NCBI GenBank assembly: GCA_030602715.1
Contig: JAUVZD010000011.1
Coordinates: 1 to 64,000 of the forward strand
Direction: 5' to 3'
Length of the DNA stretch: 64,000 bases
DNA from: Candidatus Coatesiibacteriota bacterium
GTDB lineage: Bacteria; RBG-13-66-14; B26-G2; JAUVZD01
The notes under the pieces were generated by a model. That model was not told where the DNA came from. It saw only the letters and a list, made by a program, of their open reading frames with translations, and searched no databases. Below, piece after piece: positions 44,518-52,522 of this stretch. The position numbers were made by a program, and so were the translations under genes. Each line of letters opens with the position of its first letter. Within the stretch, counting starts at the first letter, position 1.

Positions 44518-44557
44518 TTTTACCTATCCTTAGTTTTAAACCTCGCGCTCTGGTTAC

Positions 44558-45961
44558 TTAATTGACGTGGTGTCCTCTCCGCGCCGACCTCCGCGGCACG
44601 ACTACCTCACCCTTAGCGCCCTCTAGGACCTCGCAGACGTTCGCCACGTCGGCGACGAATATGTCTGCCAGATCTCGTCCGAAGTTTTCCTTTACTACTA
44701 CGCGCATTATGGCGATATCCTCGGCATTGGGCGGCAACGTATAGGCCGGCACGATCCATCCACGCTCACGGAGTTTGTGCGAGAGGTCGAAAACGGTATA
44801 TTTAGCATCCTCCTTCAATTTGACCGTTACGATCGGGAGAAGGTCCGCCGTGTTCAGCACCTCAAACCTTCCGGAATCGGCCAGTTGCTCCGCCACGTAT
44901 CGTGCGTTCTCCAGAACGTTGGTCGCGATCCTCGCGTACCCCTTTCGGCCAAGCCGCAGTAAATTGTAATACTGCGCTAGGATCATGGCGCTACCCCGCG
45001 AGAAGTTCAGCGTATACGTGGGCATCTCGTCGCCGAGGTAGTTCACGTAAAACACCAAATCCTCTGGCAGGTCGCTGGCGTCACGAAAAATAAGCCATCC
45101 TAAGCCTGGATAAACTAGTCCGTATTTATGGCCCGAGACGTTGATTGATTTGACGCGGGGCAGCCGGAAATCCCACTGGAGCTCAGGATTTGCAAAGGGC
45201 GTGACAAAACCACCGCTGGCTGCGTCGACGTGCACCGGGATATCCCAATCTTTCTTCTTGTAAACGCCGTCTAGCAGGGCGCTTATTTCAGCGATTGGGT
45301 CCGCCTCCCCGGTGAACGTCGTGCCCAGGATCGCGCCGACGCAAATGGTATTCTCGTCGATACGCTCCTCCACACCCACCGCGGTAATCGCAAAACGGTC
45401 CGGTTCCATAGGGATTATACGCGGTTCAATGTCGAAATACTTCGCGAACTTGTCCCAGCACACATGGGCGTCGGCGCCATAGACGATGTTCGGTTTTCCG
45501 CAAGGCTTCCCCTTGGCTTCCCTTCGCTTCTTCCAGGCCCATTTGTGCGCCAACAACCCAAGCGTTACAGCTTCCGACGACCCGACCGTCGCCGTGCCAG
45601 CGAAAGTGGTATCCTCGGGCGCATTGAATAAACGCGCCAACATGTTTACTACTCGCTCGTGGATAACTTCAGTCTGGGGATACTCGAAATGGTCGATAAA
45701 ATTCCTGCCGATGTTTTCTATGATCAGCCGTTCCGCCTCGGGCTCCATCCACGTTGTGACGAAACTCGCGAGGTTGAGGGCGGGATTGCCGTCGAGGTTC
45801 AGCTCGTCGTGGACCAGTTGATACGCGGCATTTGCCGGCATACCCTCCTCCAGTATTTCGTACTTCGGCACGGTTTCATCAAAAAATCTCGTGCTGTACG
45901 TGCTGGCGTGTCCCCTGCGCGATTCCTCCAGCCGTTCGATATCAACTTTCTTAGATATCAT
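44558..45961 (-). CDS. gadB: Glutamate decarboxylase
   Basis: 467 residues, the usual GadA/GadB length. PLP-dependent enzyme converting glutamate to GABA and CO2 with uptake of a proton. Seen are [15 protein letters not shown] near the N-terminus, [35 protein letters not shown] and the PLP lysine in [16 protein letters not shown] (about residue 275). The C-terminal tail ends in basic residues and HHVN, suggestive of the GAD tail involved in pH control. ATG 45961 follows AAAGGA. It is preceded by a 29-codon remnant of hicB and its promoter. Confidence 0.94.
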   Translation of the reverse strand: MISKKVDIERLEESRRGHASTYSTRFFDETVPKYEILEEGMPANAAYQLVHDELNLDGNPALNLASFVTTWMEPEAERLIIENIGRNFIDHFEYPQTEVIHERVVNMLARLFNAPEDTTFAGTATVGSSEAVTLGLLAHKWAWKKRREAKGKPCGKPNIVYGADAHVCWDKFAKYFDIEPRIIPMEPDRFAITAVGVEERIDENTICVGAILGTTFTGEADPIAEISALLDGVYKKKDWDIPVHVDAASGGFVTPFANPELQWDFRLPRVKSINVSGHKYGLVYPGLGWLIFRDASDLPEDLVFYVNYLGDEMPTYTLNFSRGSAMILAQYYNLLRLGRKGYARIATNVLENARYVAEQLADSGRFEVLNTADLLPIVTVKLKEDAKYTVFDLSHKLRERGWIVPAYTLPPNAEDIAIMRVVVKENFGRDLADIFVADVANVCEVLEGAKGEVVVPRRSARRGHHVN

Positions 45962-45976
45962 AACCTGCCGTCCTTT

Positions 45977-46066
45977 CTACCCGCTTGTCCAGCGGGATTT
46001 CGCGGCGTCAATTCCCGGGTGACGCTGAAGTCCTTCATCTTGCTCAGTTAGCACCCGATATTTCAT
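45977..46066 (-). pseudogene. hicB 5' remnant forming a leader ORF for gadB
   Basis: ATG 46066 opens MKYRVLTEQDEG, which matches the start of the intact HicB at 48681 (MKYRVIIEQGEDG). Both the DNA and the upstream sequence are nearly identical between the loci. After about 12 codons homology stops and a foreign tail leads to TAG at 45977, 15 nt before the gadB ATG. The intact promoter and truncated gene now stand in front of gadBC. Below the ORF track's size limit. Confidence 0.75.
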
Positions 46067-46073
46067 ACTAATT

Positions 46074-46082
46074 ATTATATCA
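46074..46082 (-). promoter_or_regulatory. hicB-derived promoter ahead of the gad operon
   Basis: The minus strand has TGATATAAT (extended -10, TATAAT at 46079-46074), seven bases before the hicB-remnant ATG. The same element with the same spacing precedes intact hicB at 48681. Confidence 0.65.
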
Positions 46083-46109
46083 AAAATGCGTATAAAAAAT
46101 AAAATAATA

Positions 46110-46135
46110 CCTCAGCCTTCTTAATTAGGCTGGGG
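46110..46135 (-). terminator. Orphan CAGCC hairpin terminator (copy 1)
   Basis: On the minus strand CCCCAGCC/GGCTGAGG form a stem followed by TATTATTTTATTTTTT. No minus-strand gene remains upstream of it, so it appears to have been left over from, or copied with, the hicB segment. The same stem recurs at 48311-48335 and 48728-48752. Confidence 0.7.
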
Positions 46136-46243
46136 TTTCAATCATCACCCTGAGCCTCTTATTATTCATGGATTTACCCATTTCCTCCATCCTAATATCT
46201 TACCCCACCAGTCTTTTCCACGATTCAACACCACCACAAAATT

Positions 46244-46253
46244 ATGATATAAT
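46244..46253 (+). promoter_or_regulatory. Extended -10 promoter of the archaemetzincin gene
   Basis: TATGATATAAT (TATAAT at 46248-46253) ends eight bases before ATG 46262, predicting a leaderless transcript. The same 11-mer occurs on the minus strand at 62482-62472. Confidence 0.6.
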
Positions 46254-46261
46254 TCCTCCAC

Positions 46262-46975
46262 ATGCCAAAAAAAATCCACATCCTCCTAGCCTTACTTCTC
46301 CTCCCCCTCGCTTGCTCCCCAAAAAGCGACACTGAAGCAGGGAAGGAGCAAGCCCCCACCACGGTAACCGTCTGCGCCATGGGCGAGGTTGATTCCCGCT
46401 GGCTCACCCTGATGGGCGAGACCCTGCAGGCTTCCTTCAAGGTGGAGTGGAAACCCGGCTCGGCTATGGACTACCCCGAGGGCGCCTACAACGCCTCCCG
46501 CAACCAATATGACGCCCCCACCATCCTCAAATACATCCACAAAAACCAGCCTCCCACCGAAGGAGTGATGGTGCTGGTGGAGGGCGACCTCTATCGTGAG
46601 GGGCGTAACTACCTCTTCGGCTATGCGCTCATGCCCGGGAATATATCCATTATGTCCCTCGCCCGCCTGGACGGCTCCGCCTTCGGCTATCAGCCCACCG
46701 ACACAAAGACCGTCCCCCGCATAATCAAGACCACCGTCCACGAGTTCGCCCACAACCTGGGCTTGAGCCACTGTCAGCACGACGACACCTGCGTCGTCTC
46801 CGACACCCTGGGCTTAAAGGATTTGGACAACAAGCAGATGAACTTCTGCCCCACCTGCGAGAGGTGGATATGCATGGTCTGTGGTATGGAGGTGGAGGAG
46901 GGCCGGGAAAGGATGAGGAAGCTCTTTGAGAAATATGGTCTGGTGGTGGAGTTTTCCCCCCTGGAAGAGAATTAG
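46262..46975 (+). CDS. Archaemetzincin-like zinc metalloprotease, predicted lipoprotein
   Basis: 237 residues. The N-terminus IHILLALLLLPLACSPK contains a lipobox (LAC, Cys near residue 19), predicting a lipid-anchored protein. The catalytic motif is TTVHEFAHNLGLSHCQHDDTC (HExxHxxGxxHC, about residues 159-180), followed by LDNKQMNFCPTCERWI, the cysteine set of archaemetzincins. The extra zinc ligands and CxxC are intact. Family members are usually cytoplasmic and of unknown substrate; export here is unusual. The next gene starts 3 nt after its stop. Confidence 0.87.
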   Translation: MPKKIHILLALLLLPLACSPKSDTEAGKEQAPTTVTVCAMGEVDSRWLTLMGETLQASFKVEWKPGSAMDYPEGAYNASRNQYDAPTILKYIHKNQPPTEGVMVLVEGDLYREGRNYLFGYALMPGNISIMSLARLDGSAFGYQPTDTKTVPRIIKTTVHEFAHNLGLSHCQHDDTCVVSDTLGLKDLDNKQMNFCPTCERWICMVCGMEVEEGRERMRKLFEKYGLVVEFSPLEEN

Positions 46976-46978
46976 CGG

Positions 46979-47884
46979 ATGATAGTAAGCGCCAGCAGAA
47001 GGACGGACATCCCCGCCTTCTACGCCCCCTGGTTTATGGAGCGAGTAAGACGGGGCTTCTGCCTGACCGCAAACCCCTTCAACCCCCATCAGATTCGCCG
47101 GGTGGAGCTTGACCCCCAGGTGGTGGATGCGGTGGTCTTCTGGACCAGAAACCCCAAGCCCCTACTACGCCATCTGGACGAGCTGGACGAGCGAGGCTTC
47201 AATTACTACTTCCTTTTCACTATAAACGATTACCCTAAAATACTTGAGCCCCATCTTCCCCCACCGGCTGAGCTTGTGGAGAGCTTTTGCGAGCTGGGTC
47301 GGCGCCTGGGGCGGGAGAGGATGGTGTGGCGCTACGACCCGATAATACTGTCAAACATCACCGACGGAGCCTACCATGCTGAAAAGGTGCACAGGATTGC
47401 CGATTCGGTCGGGGAGTGGTGCGGACGGATGGTGATAAGTATAGTCCATCCCTACCGCAAGGTGGAGCGCAGGCTTTCCAGGCTTGCGGAGACGGGTTTT
47501 TCCTACCTAGACGCTGAAAATCACCAGGAGGAGTTGGACAAGGTTTTCTCTGCGGTTCAAGAGGTCTCCACTGACTACCGCTTTCCGGCTTTCTCCTGCG
47601 CCCAGAGGGTGGACCTGTCAAAATACGACACCGCACCCGGCGCTTGCATTGATAATGAGTTAATCAATCATGCCTTCGGGCTGAACCTTCCCTACAAGAA
47701 GGACAGGTCCCAACGGGCGGAGTGCCGGTGCATGCCAAGCATAGACATCGGCGCCTACGACACCTGCCCCTACGGCTGTATCTACTGTTATGCGATAAAC
47801 AGCGTGGAGGTAGCAAGGGAGAACTACAGGTTGCATAATCCTAGAGCGGAGGGGCTCCTGCCTCAAAGGACACCAGGCAGTTAG
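46979..47884 (+). CDS. DUF1848-family protein with C-terminal cysteine cluster
   Basis: 301 residues. The start MIVSASRRTDIPAFYAPWF is the family hallmark, then VVFWTRNPKPLLRHLDEL and VWRYDPIILSN (about residues 118-128). Near the C-terminus CRCMPSIDIGAYDTCPYGCIYCYA provides the conserved Cys cluster, reminiscent of radical-SAM or iron-sulfur sites. DUF1848 enzymes are uncharacterised. It begins 3 nt after the metzincin gene with no strong ribosome-binding site, so it is probably coupled to it. Confidence 0.85.
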   Translation: MIVSASRRTDIPAFYAPWFMERVRRGFCLTANPFNPHQIRRVELDPQVVDAVVFWTRNPKPLLRHLDELDERGFNYYFLFTINDYPKILEPHLPPPAELVESFCELGRRLGRERMVWRYDPIILSNITDGAYHAEKVHRIADSVGEWCGRMVISIVHPYRKVERRLSRLAETGFSYLDAENHQEELDKVFSAVQEVSTDYRFPAFSCAQRVDLSKYDTAPGACIDNELINHAFGLNLPYKKDRSQRAECRCMPSIDIGAYDTCPYGCIYCYAINSVEVARENYRLHNPRAEGLLPQRTPGS

Positions 47885-47931
47885 TTATCTTTATATTAGC
47901 GAGGTGCTTAATAAGCGGGTTATTTTTCCCC

Positions 47932-47959
47932 TTTACATGTCGTAAAATTATGTCATAAT
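47932..47959 (+). promoter_or_regulatory. Promoter of the small acidic exported protein
   Basis: TTTACA (47932-47937), a 16-nt spacer and CATAAT (47954-47959) with a TGT extension (TATGTCATAAT overall). Confidence 0.5.
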
Positions 47960-48007
47960 GTCTAATGCATGCATATCTTATCTCCAAGAAAAAAGGAGGT
48001 AAAAAAC

Positions 48008-48289
48008 ATGAGAATCAACAAACTCGCTTTTTGGGTAGTTTTCACAGCGTTATTCTTGCTGATGGGAATGACCACCAATCAAGCAATCGCCGAGGATGAC
48101 GATCTAGTGTGGGTGGACGAGGATGGAACCATCTGGATTAATGACAACTTTGATGGAGTTGACCCCGACGATGATATCAACGACTATCACAACTGGATAG
48201 CCTTTCCAGATGACTACGATGATATTGAAATTCCGCCAGTTCCGGAGGTTACCGTCATAGATGATACAGAAGCGGAGGACTCAGAATAG
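48008..48289 (+). CDS. Small acidic exported protein
   Basis: 93 residues. ATG 48008 follows AAAGGAGG; the track starts 13 codons earlier. Signal peptide about 1-28 (MRINKLAFWVVFTALFLLMGM, ending AIAED). The mature 65 residues are extremely rich in Asp and Glu (for example NDNFDGVDPDDDINDYH) and are probably disordered or metal-binding. No family recognised. It has its own promoter and is monocistronic. Confidence 0.7.
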   Translation: MRINKLAFWVVFTALFLLMGMTTNQAIAEDDDLVWVDEDGTIWINDNFDGVDPDDDINDYHNWIAFPDDYDDIEIPPVPEVTVIDDTEAEDSE

Positions 48290-48310
48290 ATTTTATCAGT
48301 AAAAACAAAC

Positions 48311-48335
48311 CCCCAGCCCTGCACTCAGGCTGGGG
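48311..48335 (-). terminator. CAGCC hairpin terminator (copy 2), downstream of hicB/hicA remnant
   Basis: On the minus strand CCCCAGCC/GGCTGGGG (9-nt loop) is followed by GGTTTGTTTTTAC. It ends the hicB transcript and may also serve the plus-strand gene at 48008, though the plus-side T-run is weak. Confidence 0.75.
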
Positions 48336-48356
48336 TGAACTATCTTAGAAATCAGG

Positions 48357-48467
48357 TCAGCTCTTCTCTCTTAAGCGTTCTCCATCTGTCTGATGGTCAA
48401 CCTAATAACCAAACTTCTTCAATGCTCTCACCAATCTATTGCCGGATATTATTGGAAGCTTTGTCAA
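48357..48467 (-). pseudogene. Decayed hicA toxin gene
   Basis: Eight bases after the hicB stop, a TTG opens MTKLPIISGNRLVRALKKFGY, a good match to the HicA N-terminus (KLPxxSGKxxxxALxKxGF). An in-frame TAG follows at codon 22. The same frame continues VDHQTDGERLREKS, which resembles the following HicA segment, then TGA. The rest is missing, the terminator arriving within 50 nt. HicA is an mRNA interferase; this copy cannot make one. Not in the ORF track. Confidence 0.72.
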
Positions 48468-48474
48468 GAGCTAC

Positions 48475-48681
48475 TTATACCTCAACAATGGCTTCATTTA
48501 TCGGTGGAGGAATTGGCTCACCGTGTTTTTCCAGGCTCTCTATATAACCCTTTATTGCATCCTGGATATTTTCCAGAGCTTTCTGGTATGTATCACCCTG
48601 GGATACACAACCCGGCAGAACTGGACACTCTGCGATGAAGACCCCGTCTTCACCTTGCTCAATTATCACCCGATATTTCAT
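48475..48681 (-). CDS. hicB: HicB-family antitoxin, apparently orphan
   Basis: 68 residues from ATG 48681 (MKYRVIIEQGEDGVFIAECP); the track adds nine codons that lie over the promoter. The fold is the HicB partial RNase H-like domain (ECPVLPGCVSQGDTYQKALENIQDAIKGYIE) with a C-terminal GEPIPPP stretch. HicB neutralises HicA and can autorepress. The partner hicA just downstream is broken. The start codon is seven bases after TATAAT, so the mRNA should be leaderless. Flanked by two copies of the same hairpin terminator. Confidence 0.85.
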   Translation of the reverse strand: MKYRVIIEQGEDGVFIAECPVLPGCVSQGDTYQKALENIQDAIKGYIESLEKHGEPIPPPINEAIVEV

Positions 48682-48688
48682 ACTAATT

Positions 48689-48697
48689 ATTATATCA
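48689..48697 (-). promoter_or_regulatory. Extended -10 promoter of hicB
   Basis: Minus-strand TGATATAAT (TATAAT at 48694-48689), seven bases from the hicB ATG; duplicated at 46074-46082. Confidence 0.6.
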
Positions 48698-48714
48698 AAA
48701 ATGCGCATAAAAAA

Positions 48715-48752
48715 CCAAACAAAAAAGCCCCAGCCCTATCAAAAGGCTGGGG
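48715..48752 (-). terminator. CAGCC hairpin terminator (copy 3), after pckA
   Basis: On the minus strand CCCCAGCC/GGGCTGGGG is followed by CTTTTTTGTTTGG, about 30 nt after the pckA stop. It shares its stem with the hairpins at 46110 and 48311. Confidence 0.85.
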
Positions 48753-48781
48753 TTGACAATTCACTTGTTGATACAGACGTT

Positions 48782-50545
48782 TTACCCGCAGACCGCCTCC
48801 ATTATCTCCGGCTCCAGATTGAATTTCTCCAGGAAAGCCCTGCGCTCCTCCTTCATCTTCGCCACCCAGGCGTTATATTCGTCCAGCCTGCCCTCCTTCT
48901 CAAAGAACCGTCGGGGCTCAAGTATCTCAGCGGGGACTTTTTTTAGCAGTTCGGCATTTTCCGGCGCATCCGGATCGGCAATCTCATAGCCGAAGTCGGG
49001 GTCCTTCTTCCAGACGATCTTGCCGGCGAGCATCGCCTCCAGCATTGCCGAGGAGTGGCGAATCTTCACCTTGAGCGCACGCCCCTCCTGCTCGGCTCGG
49101 GCGTCGCCGCCGATATATCCGGTGTTCATAATCCACAAGTCCACATCCTTCAACGTCTCCGCCAGCTTGCTGAAGCGCTCCGCCTGAAGTCCCATAGTTT
49201 GGGGGAAGAAGGGTTGAGTGAAAGGCGAGCGTGTCTTACCCCGCTCTTTGCCGGCTGCGGAGGTCTTGGAGGTCTCCCCCAGCATGAAATAGCCCGCCGC
49301 CTGCTCAGGACATACGAAGCGGGCTATGCCCGGCGTTGCCGCATCATCCCCCTCATCACGATTGAGGATGCCCATAGACCCCACCGGTGGAAGGTGCTGG
49401 GGGTCGGCGGCGTCCTTGATGGCGGACATGGGGATGATGGAGCGACCGTTCTCGGTCCACATCACGAAATCCCAGCCGTCGGCGGGGATACCCAGCTCGT
49501 CCACCACCTCCTCAAACTTCACCTCACCCTTGATATATTTATCCACATTCTCAGCTTGTGCTCCGGTCTCTATCAATATATCCCGCCACCGCTCCACATC
49601 TTGAGGTGAAAGTTCCTTTTTGGAGAAATCGTAGATGCCGTCGGGATTGATGAAGTTGTTCTCCAGCCAGGCGCTGGGATCTATAGTGCCACGGTAGATG
49701 GTCGGCTCCGCCTTCTCGGTCAGCCCGAAGGTCTTGGCGAAACACCCGTTCTCGGTAACGGTTACCTGTCCCCCTTCCCAGAGGCAGACCATATCATCCT
49801 GAGACGGCTTGGTCAGCTTACCCTGTTTGCTGAAGGTGGTGGTGGTCTTGCCGGTGCCGGAGAGTCCCATAATGGTCATGGTGACCGGCGGCTCATCCCC
49901 AATCTTCACAATCTTCGCCCCGGCGTGCATCACCAGTCCCCCTTGGCGATAGACATATTCATTCAGCATACGCAGGGCGCCCTTCTTGGACTCGCCGAAA
50001 TAGTCGGAGCCGATGACATAGGTAACGAAATTCTCCAAATCCACCAGCATAGCCACCTTGCCGGGCATATCCACAGGGATACATCCAGCGGTAAATACCA
50101 GCTGAAAGAGAGGTTCAAACGGTTTTGCTAACTGCTCCGGACTCTCCACCCGTTCCCGGGGGAAGGTGAGGGTCTTCTGCATACCGGCCAGGTTCGCCGA
50201 TTCAAGGGAATAATACCATCTGACCGGGTAGGCAAAATCACCCAGACCCAAATAAGTTTCAATAGCTATCAGCTTTCCACTATCCTCAATATACTTCTTC
50301 TGGAACTGGATGAGCTCCTCCGCCTTTGCCGGGTCTATGGTCTCGCTGGAATACCTGCCCGCTTGGGATTCATCCGCTATGATATAAGTATACTGCGCCT
50401 TACGGGCTTTGAAGCGGGTTATCTTATCCAGGTTGTTATAGGCTGAGGTCAACACCGAGGGGACATGCTTGAGGGTCAACTCACGGAGCTCCTCTTGACT
50501 GGGGTTGGTGATCACCTCAACATTGAAGGAAAGTTCTTTAGCCAT
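48782..50545 (-). CDS. pckA: Phosphoenolpyruvate carboxykinase, ATP type
   Basis: 587 residues. The kinase P-loop is TIMGLSGTGKTTTTF (about residues 230-245), with ENGCFAKTFGL and GRSIIPMSAI among the active-site segments and FVCPEQAAGYFMLGETSKT further on. It interconverts oxaloacetate and PEP using ATP/ADP. ATG 50545 follows AAGGAG; the track begins two codons early at GTG. Together with ppdK and the fumarase at the window end it outlines a PEP-pyruvate-C4 node. A consensus promoter lies 52 nt upstream. Confidence 0.95.
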   Translation of the reverse strand: MAKELSFNVEVITNPSQEELRELTLKHVPSVLTSAYNNLDKITRFKARKAQYTYIIADESQAGRYSSETIDPAKAEELIQFQKKYIEDSGKLIAIETYLGLGDFAYPVRWYYSLESANLAGMQKTLTFPRERVESPEQLAKPFEPLFQLVFTAGCIPVDMPGKVAMLVDLENFVTYVIGSDYFGESKKGALRMLNEYVYRQGGLVMHAGAKIVKIGDEPPVTMTIMGLSGTGKTTTTFSKQGKLTKPSQDDMVCLWEGGQVTVTENGCFAKTFGLTEKAEPTIYRGTIDPSAWLENNFINPDGIYDFSKKELSPQDVERWRDILIETGAQAENVDKYIKGEVKFEEVVDELGIPADGWDFVMWTENGRSIIPMSAIKDAADPQHLPPVGSMGILNRDEGDDAATPGIARFVCPEQAAGYFMLGETSKTSAAGKERGKTRSPFTQPFFPQTMGLQAERFSKLAETLKDVDLWIMNTGYIGGDARAEQEGRALKVKIRHSSAMLEAMLAGKIVWKKDPDFGYEIADPDAPENAELLKKVPAEILEPRRFFEKEGRLDEYNAWVAKMKEERRAFLEKFNLEPEIMEAVCG

Positions 50546-50596
50546 CTCCACTCCTTAGGGACGGGATAAAGCTTGTGAAAAAATGTTCAAGAATAT

Positions 50597-50625
50597 ATTG
50601 TATCAACAAAAAACCCCCATGTCAA
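50597..50625 (-). promoter_or_regulatory. Sigma-70-type promoter of pckA
   Basis: On the minus strand a perfect TTGACA (50625-50620), a 17-nt spacer and TACAAT (50602-50597). Confidence 0.82.
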
Positions 50626-50698
50626 AGGAAATCGTTAGGGTTTTCCTCAAAATTTACCGGAAATTCAGGTTAATCAATTTTGATTGGCCCAATCCCCC

Positions 50699-51451
50699 TT
50701 ACTCACCCTCCCAGCCCCGTGCCTTAACCACACCCCGCCAGAAGCCCTTGCGCAAAAAGTGGTTATCGTCCACATCTATCATCTGATAGAACATAGGCAT
50801 ATTCATGGTAAACGCCATCTCACAGGGGGGTAGATAACTGCGCATAGCCATATCGGAGGAGCCCAAGACCGCCCGGGGTTTATCCGGGTCGGCGTAGTTC
50901 ACGAACGGATCAAGCAGAGAACAGCCGGAGCCCATAGTGGCTATGACCACATCGTCGGCGGGGTCAACGGTATAATAGTGCGCCCCGGTTATTAACGGCG
51001 CCAGCCGATCCGGGTCGGCAAAGAGGGTTACAGAAGTCATCCTGTCGGTATGCTCCACCCGAAAGGGACCCAAAAGGGTGTATTTTTCCCGGGGTCGGCG
51101 TCGTTTGGCGTCGTCCATCATCTCCTCTACAAGCTCCCTGCTCGCTTTGAGCCCCTCATCACCATAGAGAAAATCAACGAAATCCTCCCGGTTGAGATGA
51201 GGCTCTGCCCCGCAGAGGTAGCGCCCTCCACCCCCACAGCCGGACCGCTCCTTGGTAAGAACCAGGGTCCTATCTTTCTCCCAGGCGGGGTAGAAGGAGA
51301 AGACACAGGCATGACCCTCCTCTGGAGGATATACCACAGGTTCAAAGGGCTCCACCTCATCTGCATCATACAAGGCAACAATCGGTCGGTCATAGTGGAG
51401 AAGCCCGAGGAATTCTTTCAGCCTGTCCTGCACCTCTTTTGCATCCATCAT
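50699..51451 (-). CDS. DUF169-family protein
   Basis: 250 residues. Family features include DRPIVALYDADEVE near the N-terminus, the cysteine-containing HACVFSFY and KERSGCGGGGRYLCG (about residues 66-80) and MGSGCSLLDPFVNYADPDKP. DUF169 proteins are uncharacterised; the conserved cysteines suggest a cofactor or metal site. GGGGAGAGG precedes tandem ATGs. No signal peptide, so cytoplasmic. It sits between pckA and the EamA transporter on the same strand, 60 nt from the latter. Confidence 0.8.
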   Translation of the reverse strand: MMDAKEVQDRLKEFLGLLHYDRPIVALYDADEVEPFEPVVYPPEEGHACVFSFYPAWEKDRTLVLTKERSGCGGGGRYLCGAEPHLNREDFVDFLYGDEGLKASRELVEEMMDDAKRRRPREKYTLLGPFRVEHTDRMTSVTLFADPDRLAPLITGAHYYTVDPADDVVIATMGSGCSLLDPFVNYADPDKPRAVLGSSDMAMRSYLPPCEMAFTMNMPMFYQMIDVDDNHFLRKGFWRGVVKARGWEGE

Positions 51452-51510
51452 CCTCTCCCCTTATTTTCAGTTGGGTTAACTTTTAGCCTATATTACTCAA
51501 ACCAATCACT

Positions 51511-52365
51511 CTAACCCCGTAAGCCGATTACCAACACTCCTGAAGCGATGATACACGCTCCCAAGATGCGCCACAATATCGGTCGTTCTCTATAGAAGAT
51601 AACCCCCATGGTGGCGCCGAAGGCTATGCTTACCTCCCGCACCCCGCTCACATAAGCCAGGGGGGCTAAGGTCATCGCCCACAACGAGAAGATATAACTG
51701 AAGGGGAAAACAACCCCCCCGGCGATCACCTGCTTCCAGGACACTCTAATTTCATTTAGAATAAATTTCCTGCGAAAGATCAAGATAAAAGGCGTAAGGA
51801 TGAGGAAAGTCGCCATTATCAGAAAATACATGTAGTGATAAGGTGGAAGGTAGGCTATTCCGATCTTATCAACAGAGTAAAAACCCCAAAGGGTTAAACC
51901 CACTCCAACGGACAGAAGAACTGTGCGCAGATTCACCGGGCGGGGATTGTTCCTTCCCCGGCGCATCAACATGAACACCCCCAGCACCACCACAGCAATG
52001 CCTAAAGTTCCCCACAAGGAGGGGAACTCCTTGAACAGGACTGTGGAAAATAAAGCGGTAAATACTATCCCTGAGCCCCGAGCGATGGGATAAGCCAAGG
52101 AGATATCACCGTAGGTATAAGCGGAGGTGAGCAGGAAAAAATATACAGCGTGGATGCAACCGGTGGCTAGAAGGAAACCCCAGGCGGGCCAAGCCAGGTC
52201 GGAAATGTCAAAGGTTATGACGACCGGAATGGTATAGACCACCACCATAAAGCCGACCACCAGCCACAGCGTTACCAGCTTATCCTCGCCGCCCTTGACG
52301 AAGAAGTTCCACAGAGCGTGGGTCAAAGCGGCGCAGATTATGAGGATGAAGGGCAGGAAGGGCAT
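51511..52365 (-). CDS. EamA-family (DMT) transporter
   Basis: About 284 residues with ten predicted transmembrane helices as two EamA repeats. The first has NFFVKGGEDKL and SLAYPIARGSGIVFTALFS; the second LAYVSGVREVSIAFGATMGVIFYRE. The drug/metabolite transporter family exports metabolites; the substrate is unknown. I prefer the ATG at 52365 to the track start at 52386, because a -10 element overlaps the latter. No ribosome-binding site is seen. Confidence 0.85.
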   Translation of the reverse strand: MPFLPFILIICAALTHALWNFFVKGGEDKLVTLWLVVGFMVVVYTIPVVITFDISDLAWPAWGFLLATGCIHAVYFFLLTSAYTYGDISLAYPIARGSGIVFTALFSTVLFKEFPSLWGTLGIAVVVLGVFMLMRRGRNNPRPVNLRTVLLSVGVGLTLWGFYSVDKIGIAYLPPYHYMYFLIMATFLILTPFILIFRRKFILNEIRVSWKQVIAGGVVFPFSYIFSLWAMTLAPLAYVSGVREVSIAFGATMGVIFYRERPILWRILGACIIASGVLVIGLRG

Positions 52366-52376
52366 AAGTTGCCAAG

Positions 52377-52387
52377 ATAGTAGCATA
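52377..52387 (-). promoter_or_regulatory. Extended -10 promoter of the EamA gene
   Basis: Minus-strand TATGCTACTAT (TACTAT at 52382-52377), eleven bases from ATG 52365, predicting a leader of only a few bases. Confidence 0.45.
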
Positions 52388-52522
52388 AATCTTAAGAGAC
52401 GAGAGCCTTTTTGTTTCCTCTACAAAAAGGATTATCCGCTGATATTAAACTAAAAAATTTGAAACCAGGGGCATTGAACCCCTGGTTAATATCGGAGCGG
52501 TTCAAGAGACTTGCTCAATCTA

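Noticed and set aside
48393-48756. Three overlapping plus-strand ORFs around 48.4-48.7 kb
   Set aside because: They are antisense to hicB and the hicA remnant, which explain the sequence.
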